Origin: Neolentinus lepideus HHB14362 ss-1
Lineage: Eukaryota > Basidiomycota > Agaricomycetes > Gloeophyllales > Gloeophyllaceae
Reading direction: 5' to 3'
NCBI GenBank assembly: GCA_001632425.1
Contig: KV425673.1
Span: 1-51,607 of the forward strand
DNA length: 51,607 nt
Of the stretch, positions 51,495-51,607 are shown piece after piece. The translations under genes were made by a program, and so were the position numbers. The notes beneath the pieces were generated by a model that was not told where the DNA came from, did not search any database, and saw only the letters and a program-made list of their open reading frames with translations. Within the stretch, counting starts at the first letter, position 1; each line of letters begins with the position of its first letter.

Positions 51495-51607
51495 GCGCAC
51501 TATGACGTTCCTTTTAGGTTATAAGCGACCTTTGCGTAGACGTGAAGTTGTCTGTAGCACGACAATAAAAGCTCAGCTTAACACGTCTATCGGGACGATG
51601 CAAAGAT

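Overview
The window is nuclear DNA of a filamentous basidiomycete, most likely an agaricomycete. Nearly every gene is split by introns of about 50-75 bp with GT..AG ends. The conserved proteins (Med31, Rpf2, Dbr1, SR-protein kinase) are fungal in character, and the lineage-specific families (nucleotidyltransferase-fold proteins, F-box/LRR proteins, BTB proteins, Ser/Thr-rich single-pass membrane proteins) are typical of mushrooms. All exon models were spliced by eye, checking reading-frame phase at each junction.

Layout. 1-900: two 225-bp direct repeats around a GGCATG-rich array. 1.6-3.6 kb (-): Ser/Thr-rich membrane protein. 6.5-7.0 kb (+): Mediator subunit Med31. 7.8-10.5 kb (+): a tandem trio of nucleotidyltransferase-fold genes whose middle copy is a pseudogene carrying an insertion. 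11.0-13.5 kb (-): proline-rich coiled-coil protein. 14.4-15.6 kb (+): Rpf2. 16.0-17.5 kb (-): a second single-pass membrane protein. 18.2-20.1 kb (+): lariat debranching enzyme Dbr1. 21.7-24.5 kb: repeat-rich block with a 30-bp minisatellite, a tandem duplication and a 413-bp MITE. 25.5-27.5 kb (+): C2H2 zinc-finger regulator with a Gln/His-rich tail. 28.4-31.8 kb (-): SRPK-type kinase with a 1,075-bp intron.

From about 32 kb the gene density drops and repeats and decayed fragments accumulate. This part holds an N-terminally broken F-box/LRR gene (33.7-35.3 kb, -), a BTB/POZ gene (38.0-39.3 kb, -), a short-repeat patch (39.7-41.1 kb), and two large F-box genes pointing at each other (41.4-43.5 kb, + and 48.1-50.3 kb, -). 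Both F-box genes start with a run of very small exons separated only by phase-0 introns of about 50-60 bp. The window ends with a possible F-box relic and a second copy of a repeat from 39.9 kb.

How the genes relate. The left half contains RNA-metabolism housekeeping genes: transcription (Med31), 60S/5S RNP assembly (Rpf2), intron lariat turnover (Dbr1) and splicing-factor phosphorylation (SRPK). They are not an operon, and neighbours are often divergent or convergent. The right half looks like a fast-evolving accessory block enriched in predicted ubiquitin-ligase adaptor genes (F-box, BTB). The most interesting items are the nucleotidyltransferase trio, the phase-0 mini-exon architecture of the two F-box genes, and the minisatellite/MITE block.
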